From NCBI RefSeq assembly GCF_001655685.1, contig NZ_LYVF01000164.1, forward strand, positions 1 through 64,000: 64,000 nucleotides of DNA, read 5' to 3'. This DNA is from Desulfotomaculum copahuensis. Its GTDB lineage: Bacteria > Bacillota > Desulfotomaculia > Desulfotomaculales > Desulfovirgulaceae. The translations under genes were made by a program, and so were the position numbers. The notes beneath the pieces were generated by a model. The model ran no database searches, was not told the DNA's origin, and saw nothing but the letters and a program-made list of their open reading frames with translations. Within the stretch, counting starts at the first letter, position 1, and each line of letters begins with the position of its first letter. Positions 8,732 to 15,979 of the stretch are shown here, in pieces.

Positions 8732-8813
8732 GGAATCACCTCCCGTTTTTTTTATATCTATACTGATGCCCAATGGTTATTATGACCTAATTTACCGTAA
8801 GAAGGATTGCAAA

Positions 8814-9431
8814 ATGAAGGGACAAACAATTGCTTATCCAATCGGAAACAATTTATACCTGAATGTAACCAACCGGTGTTCAAACAACTGCGTTTTTTGT
8901 ATCAGGAATACAGAGGAGGGAGTCGGCTTCAACCTGTGGCTGCAACAAGAGCCTTCCTTTAGCGACTTGCAGGCGGCGCTTGCCGGTGCGCAACATTACC
9001 GGGAAGTGGTTTTCTGCGGTTATGGCGAACCGCTGCAGCGCTTGGAACTGGTCAAAAAAACAGCCGCCTTTTTAAAGCAAAAAGGAGCGCGCATCCGTAT
9101 CAATACCAACGGCCAGGCCAACCTGGTTTACGGCCGCGACATAACCCCGGAATTGAAAGGCCTGGCGGATGTGATCAGCATCAGCCTGAATGCCGGCAAT
9201 GCCGCGCAGTACGTGGCACTATGCCGGCCGGCCATGGGTCCGGCCGCCTACGGCGGTATGCTGGATTTTACCGCCCGCTGTCGTGATATTATTCCGCAAG
9301 TTGTGCTGACGGTGGTGGAGTGGCCCGGGGTGGAGATCGAAAAATGCCGGGAGATTGCCTCCCGGTTGGGTGTCTCCTTCCGGGTGCGGCCATTCAGCGG
9401 CACCTTGAAAAAGCAGCAGGCAAAGCCCTGA
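8814..9431 (+). CDS. radical SAM protein of the TatD-associated family
   Basis: The N-terminus carries the radical SAM cluster motif CSNNCVFC (CX3CX2C), followed by the SAM-binding glycine-rich FCGYGEPLQR and the strand RIRINTNGQ. At 205 residues it is a minimal radical SAM domain, as in the family found next to or fused with TatD nucleases. No tatD gene is adjacent here. ATG 8814 follows AAGGA at a good distance; an upstream in-frame extension to 8661 overlaps the divergent gene and has no ribosome-binding site. The substrate is unknown. Confidence 0.82.
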   Translation: MKGQTIAYPIGNNLYLNVTNRCSNNCVFCIRNTEEGVGFNLWLQQEPSFSDLQAALAGAQHYREVVFCGYGEPLQRLELVKKTAAFLKQKGARIRINTNGQANLVYGRDITPELKGLADVISISLNAGNAAQYVALCRPAMGPAAYGGMLDFTARCRDIIPQVVLTVVEWPGVEIEKCREIASRLGVSFRVRPFSGTLKKQQAKP

Positions 9432-9567
9432 CAACCCGCGATCTCCAGCGGTACGGATTGCCCAATCCCGGTCGCGGCAATATAATTTTGCCGTGCTCCT
9501 CGACGGCCGGTTATTGAAGTTACGTGAACCGCGCCGGTAAAAAAACCCGGCTGTATTCACCGGCCGG

Positions 9568-9783
9568 CTATGGATTCAACCCCGGCCCGGGCTTTTGAGA
9601 CTGCCTTTTCTCCGCTACGGGTACGCCGGATAATGTTTTCGGCGGTTGCGCGCCGGCCGGAGTATCGTCGTCGGTGAAATCGTGCTCCCAACGGCCGTCC
9701 AGGTTAATCATGGTGGCCGAACCGGTCTTTTCCCGGACAAAGGAGTCACCCTTGACAAATTTATTTTGATTGTCTTTTTTCAT
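9568..9783 (-). CDS. hypothetical protein, 71 aa
   Basis: This is a small hydrophilic protein starting MKKDNQNKFVKGD, with an acidic DFTDDDTPAG patch and a basic, proline-rich C-terminus. It is probably disordered and no family is recognised. GGGAGGA lies just upstream of ATG 9783, making this start much better than the in-frame start at 9828. The stretch 9432-9567 after it holds no gene I can support. Confidence 0.55.
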   Translation of the reverse strand: MKKDNQNKFVKGDSFVREKTGSATMINLDGRWEHDFTDDDTPAGAQPPKTLSGVPVAEKRQSQKPGPGLNP

Positions 9784-9924
9784 TTTTCCGTCCTCCCTTA
9801 TTCTGTTCTGTAAATATATAATTGACACCCGCTCCGGTTAATATACTTTTCCCGGGCTATTGCGCCAAATGCGGGACATAATATAGCTGTCCTCAAATTA
9901 TTGTCCCGGAAAGGAGCAATAGTG

Positions 9925-10350
9925 ATGCAACGCTGGTTCTGGAGCGCCCTGGCCGGAACATTGCTGGCCGGGCTGATCCTGGGCGTCTGGTTGGCGCCCC
10001 TGCTCGGGCTCACTCCGTCGGCCAAGCCCATGTTACCGTCCCCAAACGAACAAACCATGATCAATTACATGACCCGTCCGGCCAACCGGAACAACGTGGC
10101 CAACATGTTCAGTACACCGGAAATGCACCGGGTGATGGTGGAGGCCATGCATTCACGGAACGTACAGCAAAATATGGCTTCAGTAATGTCCGACCCCGGC
10201 GCCCGCCAGGCGGTGGCCAATATTATGGCCGCCCCGGTCATGCGGCCGGTCATAATCGAGATCATGACCACACCGCAAATGCGCCCGGTATGGCGGGATA
10301 TGCTGCACGACCCAAGGCTTAAAACATTGTTGAACCAAAACACCCTTTAA
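9925..10350 (+). CDS. Met-rich membrane-anchored protein, 141 aa
   Basis: An N-terminal hydrophobic segment (about residues 5-30) forms a signal anchor or uncleaved signal, placing the rest outside the membrane. Fifteen of 141 residues are methionine. The C-terminal half repeats a degenerate pattern: STPEMHRVMVEAM, then AAPVMRPVIIEIM, then TTPQMRPVWRDML. AAGGAG eight bases before ATG 9925 fixes the start. A CopZ-like metal chaperone gene follows 21 bases later and both share one terminator. Extracytoplasmic Cu(I) or similar soft-metal binding is my inference; I do not recognise a named family. Confidence 0.7.
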   Translation: MQRWFWSALAGTLLAGLILGVWLAPLLGLTPSAKPMLPSPNEQTMINYMTRPANRNNVANMFSTPEMHRVMVEAMHSRNVQQNMASVMSDPGARQAVANIMAAPVMRPVIIEIMTTPQMRPVWRDMLHDPRLKTLLNQNTL

Positions 10351-10371
10351 TATATGAAGGGAGGTGAGAAT

Positions 10372-10584
10372 GTGACCGGTCAGCAAACTGTGTTGCAAGT
10401 GGCGGGCATGTCCTGCAACCATTGTAAAATGGCGGTGGAAAAGGCACTTAAGGCAGTTGAAGGAGTTACCGGGGCAGTTGTGGATCTGGCCGCCAAAACT
10501 GCCACTGTTGCACATGGACCTGCCGTGACCAGAAATCAACTGGTTGAAGCGGTGGAAAAAGCCGGCTACCAGGTGGTCGGATAA
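10372..10584 (+). CDS. copZ: heavy-metal-associated (HMA) copper chaperone, CopZ-like
   Basis: The 70-residue protein is a single HMA domain with the metal-binding motif GMSCNHC at about residues 12-18 and the usual ferredoxin-like pattern ending EKAGYQVVG. Such proteins bind Cu(I) in the cytoplasm and deliver it to P-type ATPases or repressors. GTG 10372 is chosen because GGAGG (10359-10363) lies eight bases upstream; the in-frame ATG 10354 precedes that site. It is probably co-transcribed with the Met-rich protein gene before it. No copper ATPase gene is present nearby. Confidence 0.85.
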   Translation: MTGQQTVLQVAGMSCNHCKMAVEKALKAVEGVTGAVVDLAAKTATVAHGPAVTRNQLVEAVEKAGYQVVG

Positions 10585-10593
10585 AATGTCGAC

Positions 10594-10642
10594 AAAGAAA
10601 CACCCGGGAGTAGTCGTGTAGAATACTCCCGGGTGTTTCTTT
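10594..10642 (+). terminator. strong intrinsic terminator with 19-bp stem
   Basis: Bases 10594-10612 and 10624-10642 are perfect reverse complements (AAAGAAACACCCGGGAGTA and its complement) around an 11-nt loop. The arms end in A-rich and T-rich tracts. It closes the Met-rich protein/copZ unit. Confidence 0.9.
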
Positions 10643-10757
10643 GCGCCGTGTCGTAACAACGAGGGATTTGATGGAATAAAAATGAATATTTTAGCAGGAA
10701 ACACTATCATTGGTAGCGAAGTAATGGCCAGTTAATAATCCAAAGGAGCGATCCGTG

Positions 10758-11909
10758 ATGTGGAACCCGTTGCCTACGGTGAGAAAAGCGGTGACCGTTG
10801 CCTATCTTTGGCAGGCCGGGGCCCGCATCCTGGAAGTACTGGGAGCGGAAGAACAAGCCCTGCGCTGGATAGACCGGGCGGTGAAGCTGGAGCCCAGGCG
10901 GGTGAACCTGCATTTGCAGGCCACCCGGTTGTGCCTGAAGCGCGGCCGGCTGGACCGGGCCATTTTGCACTGGAAAAAGGCCGCCGGTGAACACAGCCGG
11001 ACAAGCCTGCTTTATTGGCTGAACCGTGTCAACCAGCGTTCCCGTACGGGTGACCGGCTGCTGAAAAAACATCTTGCCCTGGAGGAAGAAAACCGGAGAT
11101 TGCCGGCCCCAAACAAATCCAGACCGGTTATCAACGAAAACAAAAAATCTTTTTCCGGCCCCCTGGGTTTGTTGAACAAACTGCTTGTTGAACCGGAAAC
11201 GCTCTCGTTAAATGACGTGGGCATCAATTTACTGGCCATGGATCGCCCGGAGGAGGCCTTGACTGTGTTTCGCCAGGTGCAGGCCACCACCGGACCGGAT
11301 CCGGCCTTGTACTTGAATACCGGTTTGGCACTGAGCAAACTGAACCGGCATGAAGAAGCGCTGCTCTGCTACCAGCGCGCCCAGGCCGGCGGCTTGAACA
11401 GCGTCGAGTTGATGAACAACAAGGGATACAGCCTGCATTTTCTGGGACGTCTGGAAGAAGCGATCACTTGTTATGAAGTGGCCAAAGAGTTGTCGCCCGG
11501 TGACGCTTCCATCCTGGCCAACCTGGCCGGTTGCTACCAGCGGGCACGAATGTACCGGCAGGCTCTTTCCTGTTACGAAAACGCATTGATTTGCAACCCG
11601 GACGATCCCACCGCCATGAACAACTACGCCCTGTGCCTGGATGAAATGAACCGGCATGAGGAAGCCTTAAAACTATACAACCGCGCCCTGTCCATCGAAC
11701 CGTTCAATCAAACCGTACTTCTGAATAAAGCCGCCTGCTTGAACAAACTGCACCGTTACAGCGAATCCCTGGCCATCTGTGAAGGAATGTTGAAACAGTC
11801 GCCTGATTGTCCGGAAACCTGGGGGTTGTTGGGAAACCTGCATAACGAAATGGGCCGGGCAGCCGAAGCGGTCAAATGTTACAGCCGGGCACTCGGTCTG
11901 GTTCATTAG
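10758..11909 (+). CDS. tetratricopeptide repeat (TPR) protein
   Basis: About 383 residues form consecutive 34-residue TPR helices. Diagnostic copies include EEALLCYQRAQ, EEAITCYEVAKELSP, RQALSCYENALICNP, EEALKLYNRALSIEP and AEAVKCYSRALGL, with the W-L-G-Y-A-F-A-P pattern recurring. The N-terminal third is more divergent and basic. TPR arrays mediate protein-protein interactions; no catalytic domain is visible. AAAGGAG lies upstream; ATG 10758 (nine bases away) is preferred over GTG 10755. The gene stands alone between two strong terminators. Confidence 0.85.
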   Translation: MWNPLPTVRKAVTVAYLWQAGARILEVLGAEEQALRWIDRAVKLEPRRVNLHLQATRLCLKRGRLDRAILHWKKAAGEHSRTSLLYWLNRVNQRSRTGDRLLKKHLALEEENRRLPAPNKSRPVINENKKSFSGPLGLLNKLLVEPETLSLNDVGINLLAMDRPEEALTVFRQVQATTGPDPALYLNTGLALSKLNRHEEALLCYQRAQAGGLNSVELMNNKGYSLHFLGRLEEAITCYEVAKELSPGDASILANLAGCYQRARMYRQALSCYENALICNPDDPTAMNNYALCLDEMNRHEEALKLYNRALSIEPFNQTVLLNKAACLNKLHRYSESLAICEGMLKQSPDCPETWGLLGNLHNEMGRAAEAVKCYSRALGLVH

Positions 11910-11956
11910 CGGGCATAAAAAAAGGGCGGCGATTAACCGCCCTTTTTTTATGCCCG
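11910..11956 (+). terminator. strong intrinsic terminator with 20-bp stem
   Basis: Bases 11910-11929 pair perfectly with 11937-11956 around a 7-nt loop. The arms contain a 7-A and a 7-T tract, so it is symmetrical. It ends the TPR gene one base after its stop codon. Confidence 0.9.
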
Positions 11957-11968
11957 TCCGGAAGGACG

Positions 11969-11997
11969 TTGACATTGAGCGACGAAATAGTTAAAGT
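11969..11997 (+). promoter_or_regulatory. candidate sigma-A promoter of the preQ0 operon
   Basis: TTGACA (11969-11974) is followed after 17 bases by TAAAGT (11992-11997), 40 bases before the queD start. An alternative -10, TATACT, lies at 12012-12017. I looked for a preQ1 riboswitch in this short leader and saw none. Confidence 0.5.
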
Positions 11998-12036
11998 CAA
12001 AATGATTGAGTTATACTAGCTGCGGAGGAAAAAAGC

Positions 12037-12414
12037 ATGTACCAACTGTCCGTCACCAAACGGTTTGCCGCCGCCCACCGGTTGTCCAATTACCAGGGCC
12101 AGTGCGCCAATTTGCACGGTCACACCTGGCAACTGGAAGTCACTGTAAAAGGCGAAAAATTGGATGCAAATGGAATGCTGCTGGACTTTAAGGCATTAAA
12201 AGAAATGGTGGGCCGGGTAATCAAGGAACTGGACCACCAATACCTGAATGAATTGCCCTCTTTTAACCGGATCAATCCAACGGCGGAAAACCTGGCCCGG
12301 TACATCTCCGGCCGGTTGCGCGTGCTGCTGGCACCGGAACTGCAGTTGGCCCTGGTGCGGGTGTGGGAGTCACCCGATGCCTGGGCCGGCTACACGGAGG
12401 ATGAACAGGCATGA
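12037..12414 (+). CDS. queD: 6-carboxytetrahydropterin synthase QueD
   Basis: The protein converts 7,8-dihydroneopterin triphosphate to 6-carboxy-5,6,7,8-tetrahydropterin, the second step of preQ0 synthesis. The zinc ligands His14, His27 and His29 (in CANLHGHTW) and the catalytic Cys23 are present, as is the C-terminal WESPDAWAGY segment containing the catalytic Glu. The length (125 aa) is normal. GGAGG precedes ATG 12037. Its last codon overlaps the queC start by four bases (ATGA), as expected for coupled genes in the queDCE operon. Confidence 0.95.
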   Translation: MYQLSVTKRFAAAHRLSNYQGQCANLHGHTWQLEVTVKGEKLDANGMLLDFKALKEMVGRVIKELDHQYLNELPSFNRINPTAENLARYISGRLRVLLAPELQLALVRVWESPDAWAGYTEDEQA

Positions 12415-13094
12415 AAAGCGTGGTCTTGCTTTCCGGCGGACTGGATTCCACGGTTTCCCTGGCCCAGGCCTTACGGGAAAGCAGTGTCGAACTCTGCCTA
12501 ACCGTAGATTACGGGCAGCGGGCGGCCATACGGGAAGCGGGTGCCGCCCGGGCACTGGCCGCGTATTACCATCTGCACCATCAGACCGTGGCCGTTCCTT
12601 TTTTACAGTCGCTCACCTGCACCGCCCTGGTCAACCGGGAATTTTCCGTTCCCCGGCCGGATGAAGAAGACCTGGACGATCCGCAAAAGGCCGGAGAAAC
12701 GGCCGCCCTGGTCTGGGTACCAAACCGCAACGGCTTGCTGATCAACATAGCGGCCTGTTTTGCCGAGTCGCTTGGCTGCACCCGGGTGGTCACCGGATTC
12801 AACCGGGAAGAAGCAGTCACCTTTCCCGATAACAGTCCGGCCTACGTAGAAGCAGCCAACCGCGCCCTGTCTTATTCCACCGCAAACGGTGTCCAGGTGG
12901 TCAGCTATACCCAACGGCTGAATAAAGTGGAAATCGTCCGTCTCGGTCAACGACTGGGCGTGCCGTGGCACCTGATTTGGAGCTGTTACCTCGGTAAAGA
13001 ACTGATGTGCGGCCAGTGTGAAAGCTGCCGCCGCCTGCAGCGGGCTTTAAAGGCCGTCGGAATACCTTTTCCCGGCGGCCGGGAGGAGATATGA
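12411..13094 (+). CDS. queC: 7-cyano-7-deazaguanine synthase QueC
   Basis: QueC is the ATP-dependent amide/nitrile-forming enzyme that converts 7-carboxy-7-deazaguanine to preQ0. The PP-loop SGGLDSTVSL is at residues 8-17. The C-terminus carries a zinc site of cysteines in CYLGKELMCGQCESCRR. The length (227 aa) is typical. It overlaps queD by four bases and is followed four bases later by the DUF366 gene. Confidence 0.95.
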   Translation: MKSVVLLSGGLDSTVSLAQALRESSVELCLTVDYGQRAAIREAGAARALAAYYHLHHQTVAVPFLQSLTCTALVNREFSVPRPDEEDLDDPQKAGETAALVWVPNRNGLLINIAACFAESLGCTRVVTGFNREEAVTFPDNSPAYVEAANRALSYSTANGVQVVSYTQRLNKVEIVRLGQRLGVPWHLIWSCYLGKELMCGQCESCRRLQRALKAVGIPFPGGREEI

Positions 13095-13098
13095 CAGG

Positions 13099-13659
13099 AT
13101 GCATACCTTTTTTATTGAAAAAACAATGCTTTATGATGGCACGCAGCTTTCTTCCCTGTGGGCCTACCGGACCCTCGGGCTGCCCGGGGACAGCATTGTG
13201 GCCTTCCGGGGCCCCTGCCGCCTGGACTTTGCTCATATGGTGGACATGGAGGACGTGCTCCAACAGTCTCCCATTTACGGTTCAGATATGTTACACTTTA
13301 TCATAGAACATTTCGATGCCGGTCTGGGGCGGACTATTTTGCGTCAGCGACTGCTGGTGGCTATAATCAATGAAATAGTATCCTCACGGGGAAGTTCCCT
13401 GAAACGGGACGGCGATGACCTCTATCTGGCGGGGCGCAAGCTTTCCATTTCCATCGCCACTGTCACACCGGTATCCACCATGATTCATACCGCTTTGAAC
13501 GTAACCGCCGAAAACACGCCGGTGCCCGCTGCCAGTCTGGTTGAAATGGGTTGGAGCGGCAATGAAATTCCCGCCCTGGCTGAAAAAATTTTTACCGCCT
13601 ATGCTGCTGAGCTGGAAAGCGTCAAAAGAGCACGCTGCAAGGTAAGAGGAGTGAATTAG
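13099..13659 (+). CDS. DUF366 family protein inside the preQ0 operon
   Basis: This 186-residue soluble protein matches the DUF366 (COG2029) family as I recognise it: an N-terminal MLYDGTQLSSLW, then GDSIVAFRGPCRL and a C-terminal RKLSISIATVTPVSTMIHTALN. No enzymatic function is established to my knowledge. It sits between queC and queE with a 4-nt gap on one side and none on the other, so co-translation and a role linked to 7-deazaguanine or pterin metabolism are likely by context. GGAGGAG before ATG 13099 supports the start. Confidence 0.82.
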   Translation: MHTFFIEKTMLYDGTQLSSLWAYRTLGLPGDSIVAFRGPCRLDFAHMVDMEDVLQQSPIYGSDMLHFIIEHFDAGLGRTILRQRLLVAIINEIVSSRGSSLKRDGDDLYLAGRKLSISIATVTPVSTMIHTALNVTAENTPVPAASLVEMGWSGNEIPALAEKIFTAYAAELESVKRARCKVRGVN

Positions 13660-14409
13660 ATGCCTGCCGACAGCACCATGGTCACGGAAATTTTTTCTTC
13701 CATCCAGGGGGAAGGTATTTTTACCGGCTGCCGGCAGATTTTTATCCGTTTTTGGGGTTGCAACCTGAACTGCCGCTATTGCGACACCCGGACCGGAAAA
13801 GCGCCGGTTCACTGCCGCATTGAGACGGAACCGGGAACTGGCAATTTTTGTTTGCTGCCCAATCCGTTAACGGCCGCTGAAGTGGCCCTCCGGGCGGGGG
13901 AATTGAACCCCTCCGGGCATCAGACAATTAGTTTGACGGGGGGGGAACCCTTGTTGCATACGTCCTTCCTCAGCCGTTTAATACCGTTACTCCCGCCGGC
14001 CCGCCAGGGCATCTATCTGGAGACCAACGGTACATTGCCGGAAGAACTGGCCCGGATCATTGACGGCATTGATATTATCGCCATGGATATAAAACTGCCC
14101 GGCACCGCCGGCATAACCCCCTGCTGGCGAGAACACGAGGCGTTCCTGGCGCTGGCCCTGGCCAAAAAGAAAAAAGTAATGGTCAAAATTATTATCGCCG
14201 ACTACAGTGCCGACCGGGAGATTGAACAGGCCGTGGAACTTCTTTCCCGGTACAAAGACATTCCGGTTGTCCTGCAGCCCGTTTCATCCTCCCGCGGGAT
14301 ACCGCAACTGGCCCCCGGACGGGCCTTGGCCATTCAGGCGCGTGCGCTGGAAAAGCTGATCGATGTACGGGTAATTCCCCAGACACATAAATATCTGCAC
14401 CTTTTGTAG
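13660..14409 (+). CDS. queE: 7-carboxy-7-deazaguanine synthase QueE (radical SAM)
   Basis: QueE rearranges 6-carboxytetrahydropterin to 7-carboxy-7-deazaguanine with SAM and a 4Fe-4S cluster. The motif [11 protein letters not shown] (CX3CX2C) follows [19 protein letters not shown], typical of the family, and SLTGGEPLL is the SAM-binding segment. ATG 13660 directly follows the stop of the DUF366 gene, and GAGG lies just upstream. The length (249 aa) is normal. Confidence 0.95.
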   Translation: MPADSTMVTEIFSSIQGEGIFTGCRQIFIRFWGCNLNCRYCDTRTGKAPVHCRIETEPGTGNFCLLPNPLTAAEVALRAGELNPSGHQTISLTGGEPLLHTSFLSRLIPLLPPARQGIYLETNGTLPEELARIIDGIDIIAMDIKLPGTAGITPCWREHEAFLALALAKKKKVMVKIIIADYSADREIEQAVELLSRYKDIPVVLQPVSSSRGIPQLAPGRALAIQARALEKLIDVRVIPQTHKYLHLL

Positions 14410-14431
14410 TTGCTGGGAGGGAGTGGAGAAA

Positions 14432-14992
14432 ATGATTGACACAGCTAAAATTGAAAATGCGGTTCGTATGATTCTGGAAGCAATCGGTGAAGATCCGGAA
14501 CGGGAAGGATTGCTGGAAACACCGGCCCGGGTGGCCCGGATGTACGGGGAAATATTCTGCGGTTTGTGGCAGGATCCGGAGGTGCACTTGCAAAAAGTAT
14601 TCTCGGAAGAACATGAAGAAATGATTATTGTCAAGGACATTCCGATGTATTCGATGTGTGAACATCACTTGCTCCCTTTCTTCGGCAAAGCGCACGTGGC
14701 CTACATTCCACGCAAGGGCAATGTAACCGGTCTTTCCAAGCTGGCCCGGGTTGTCGAGGGTTATGCCAAACGTCCCCAGTTGCAAGAACGGCTGACCAAA
14801 CAGATTGCCGACAGCATCATGCACCGCCTGAACCCGCAGGGGGTGCTGGTGGTGGTGGAAGCGGAGCATATGTGCATGACCCTGCGCGGTGTGCGTAAGC
14901 CGGGCTCCAAGACGATCACCTCGGCAGTAAGAGGTTCCTTCCAGCGCAACGAAGCCACCCGGGCGGAAGCCATGTCGCTCATTAAAGGTTGA
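14432..14992 (+). CDS. folE: GTP cyclohydrolase I FolE
   Basis: FolE converts GTP to 7,8-dihydroneopterin triphosphate, the common precursor of folate and of the preQ0 made by the adjacent que genes. Family signatures include [14 protein letters not shown], the zinc-ligand segment MCEHHLLPF and a later His-Cys pair in [12 protein letters not shown]. The length is 186 aa. ATG 14432 follows GGGAGGGAG; the upstream in-frame GTG 14423 overlaps that site. It completes the four-enzyme preQ0 route within one operon. Confidence 0.95.
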   Translation: MIDTAKIENAVRMILEAIGEDPEREGLLETPARVARMYGEIFCGLWQDPEVHLQKVFSEEHEEMIIVKDIPMYSMCEHHLLPFFGKAHVAYIPRKGNVTGLSKLARVVEGYAKRPQLQERLTKQIADSIMHRLNPQGVLVVVEAEHMCMTLRGVRKPGSKTITSAVRGSFQRNEATRAEAMSLIKG

Positions 14993-15005
14993 TGGAGGAG
15001 GACGT

Positions 15006-15188
15006 ATGAGTGAGGGGAAAAAGGAAGGCAAACTGGAGCTGATTGCTTACAAGTCATTTCAGCCCTACGATGAGATGTACAAAATTGTTGACTTCTTAAA
15101 CAAAAGTTTGAAGGATAAAAAATTGATGTTCGGGTTGAGTAAAGACTTTCAAAAAGGAACCATGGTTATTTCAATTTATGAGGTTTGA
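15006..15188 (+). CDS. DUF4264 (YpmA-like) protein, 60 aa
   Basis: The small protein contains YDEMYKIVDFLNKSLKDKKL and LMFGLSKD, closely matching the Firmicute DUF4264/YpmA family of unknown function. GGAGGAGG immediately precedes ATG 15006. It lies 13 nt after folE and 17 nt before surE, so it belongs to the same transcription unit. Confidence 0.8.
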   Translation: MSEGKKEGKLELIAYKSFQPYDEMYKIVDFLNKSLKDKKLMFGLSKDFQKGTMVISIYEV

Positions 15189-15205
15189 CCGGATGGAGGG
15201 CTCAA

Positions 15206-15979
15206 ATGCGCATCCTGATCAGTAATGACGACGGCATTCATGCCGACGGGTTGAAAGCCCTGCTGGAAAGCCTGCAGGACCTGGGTGAATTGTTTGTAGT
15301 TGCACCCGACAGGGAACGCAGCGCCACTGGACACGGTATTACCGTGGACCGCCCCCTGCGCATCACACCGGTCCGCCTGCCGGTGAATGTTTCCCGCGCC
15401 TGGGCGGTGGACGGCACCCCGGCCGACTGTGTAAAACTGGCCGTGGAGGACCTGTTGCCCGAACCGCCTCATCTGGTGGTGGCCGGAATCAACCAGGGTC
15501 CAAACCTGGGCACCGACGTGCTTTATTCCGGTACAGTATCAGCTGCTATAGAAGGCGTGATTAACGGGTTTCCGGCTCTGGCCGTTTCTCTGGCCGCCTA
15601 TGAAAAAATGGATTTTGGGCCCGCCGGTCAGTTTATCCGGGAAATCATCCCGGCAATATTCAAAAACAACCTTCCCCCGGATACGCTTTTAAACATCAAT
15701 GTGCCGGCTGGCGGGACCAGGGGGAGACGGATCACCTGCCTGGGTAATAGACGTTATATAAACATTTTTCACAAGCGTACCGATCCCCGTGGAAGAGTTT
15801 ATTACTGGATGGCCGGCGAACCGATGGACATGGAAGACAAAAAGCCCGGCAATACCGATGTGGAAGCCGTGCGCAACCAGTATATATCAATTACGCCAAT
15901 CCAACTCGATCTTACCAATTACCGGGCCATGCACGGAGTGGAGAACTGGCTGTCCGACCTAACGCAGGCGGAGAAATGA
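15206..15979 (+). CDS. surE: 5'/3'-nucleotidase SurE
   Basis: SurE dephosphorylates nucleoside monophosphates and short polyphosphates. The N-terminal SNDDGIHADGL holds the metal-binding Asp pair, and GINQGPNLGTDVLYSGTVSAA is the second family block. The length is 257 aa. ATG 15206 follows GGAGGG by five bases; the in-frame start at 15185 lacks a ribosome-binding site. Its 3' end overlaps the convergent spoVB gene by 21 bases. Confidence 0.93.
   Translation: MRILISNDDGIHADGLKALLESLQDLGELFVVAPDRERSATGHGITVDRPLRITPVRLPVNVSRAWAVDGTPADCVKLAVEDLLPEPPHLVVAGINQGPNLGTDVLYSGTVSAAIEGVINGFPALAVSLAAYEKMDFGPAGQFIREIIPAIFKNNLPPDTLLNINVPAGGTRGRRITCLGNRRYINIFHKRTDPRGRVYYWMAGEPMDMEDKKPGNTDVEAVRNQYISITPIQLDLTNYRAMHGVENWLSDLTQAEK

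Noticed and set aside
8661-8813. N-terminal extension of the radical SAM protein
   Set aside because: The extension lies opposite the divergent membrane protein gene and has no ribosome-binding site; ATG 8814 has a good one.
9432-9567. Possible remnant coding sequence after the radical SAM gene
   Set aside because: A shifted frame reads TTRDLQRYGLPNPGRGN, but I cannot match it to any family, so it is not called a pseudogene.
9822-9847. TTGACA with TATACT upstream of the Met-rich protein gene
   Set aside because: The spacer is 14 bases, too short for a standard sigma-A promoter, so it is not annotated.
10681-10735. 17-codon frame MNILAGNTIIGSEVMAS after the copZ terminator
   Set aside because: The ribosome-binding site is weak and I recognise no matching peptide family; chance is as likely.
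11957-12036. preQ1 riboswitch before queD
   Set aside because: The leader is about 80 bases and lacks the compact preQ1 aptamer pattern; only promoter elements are visible.
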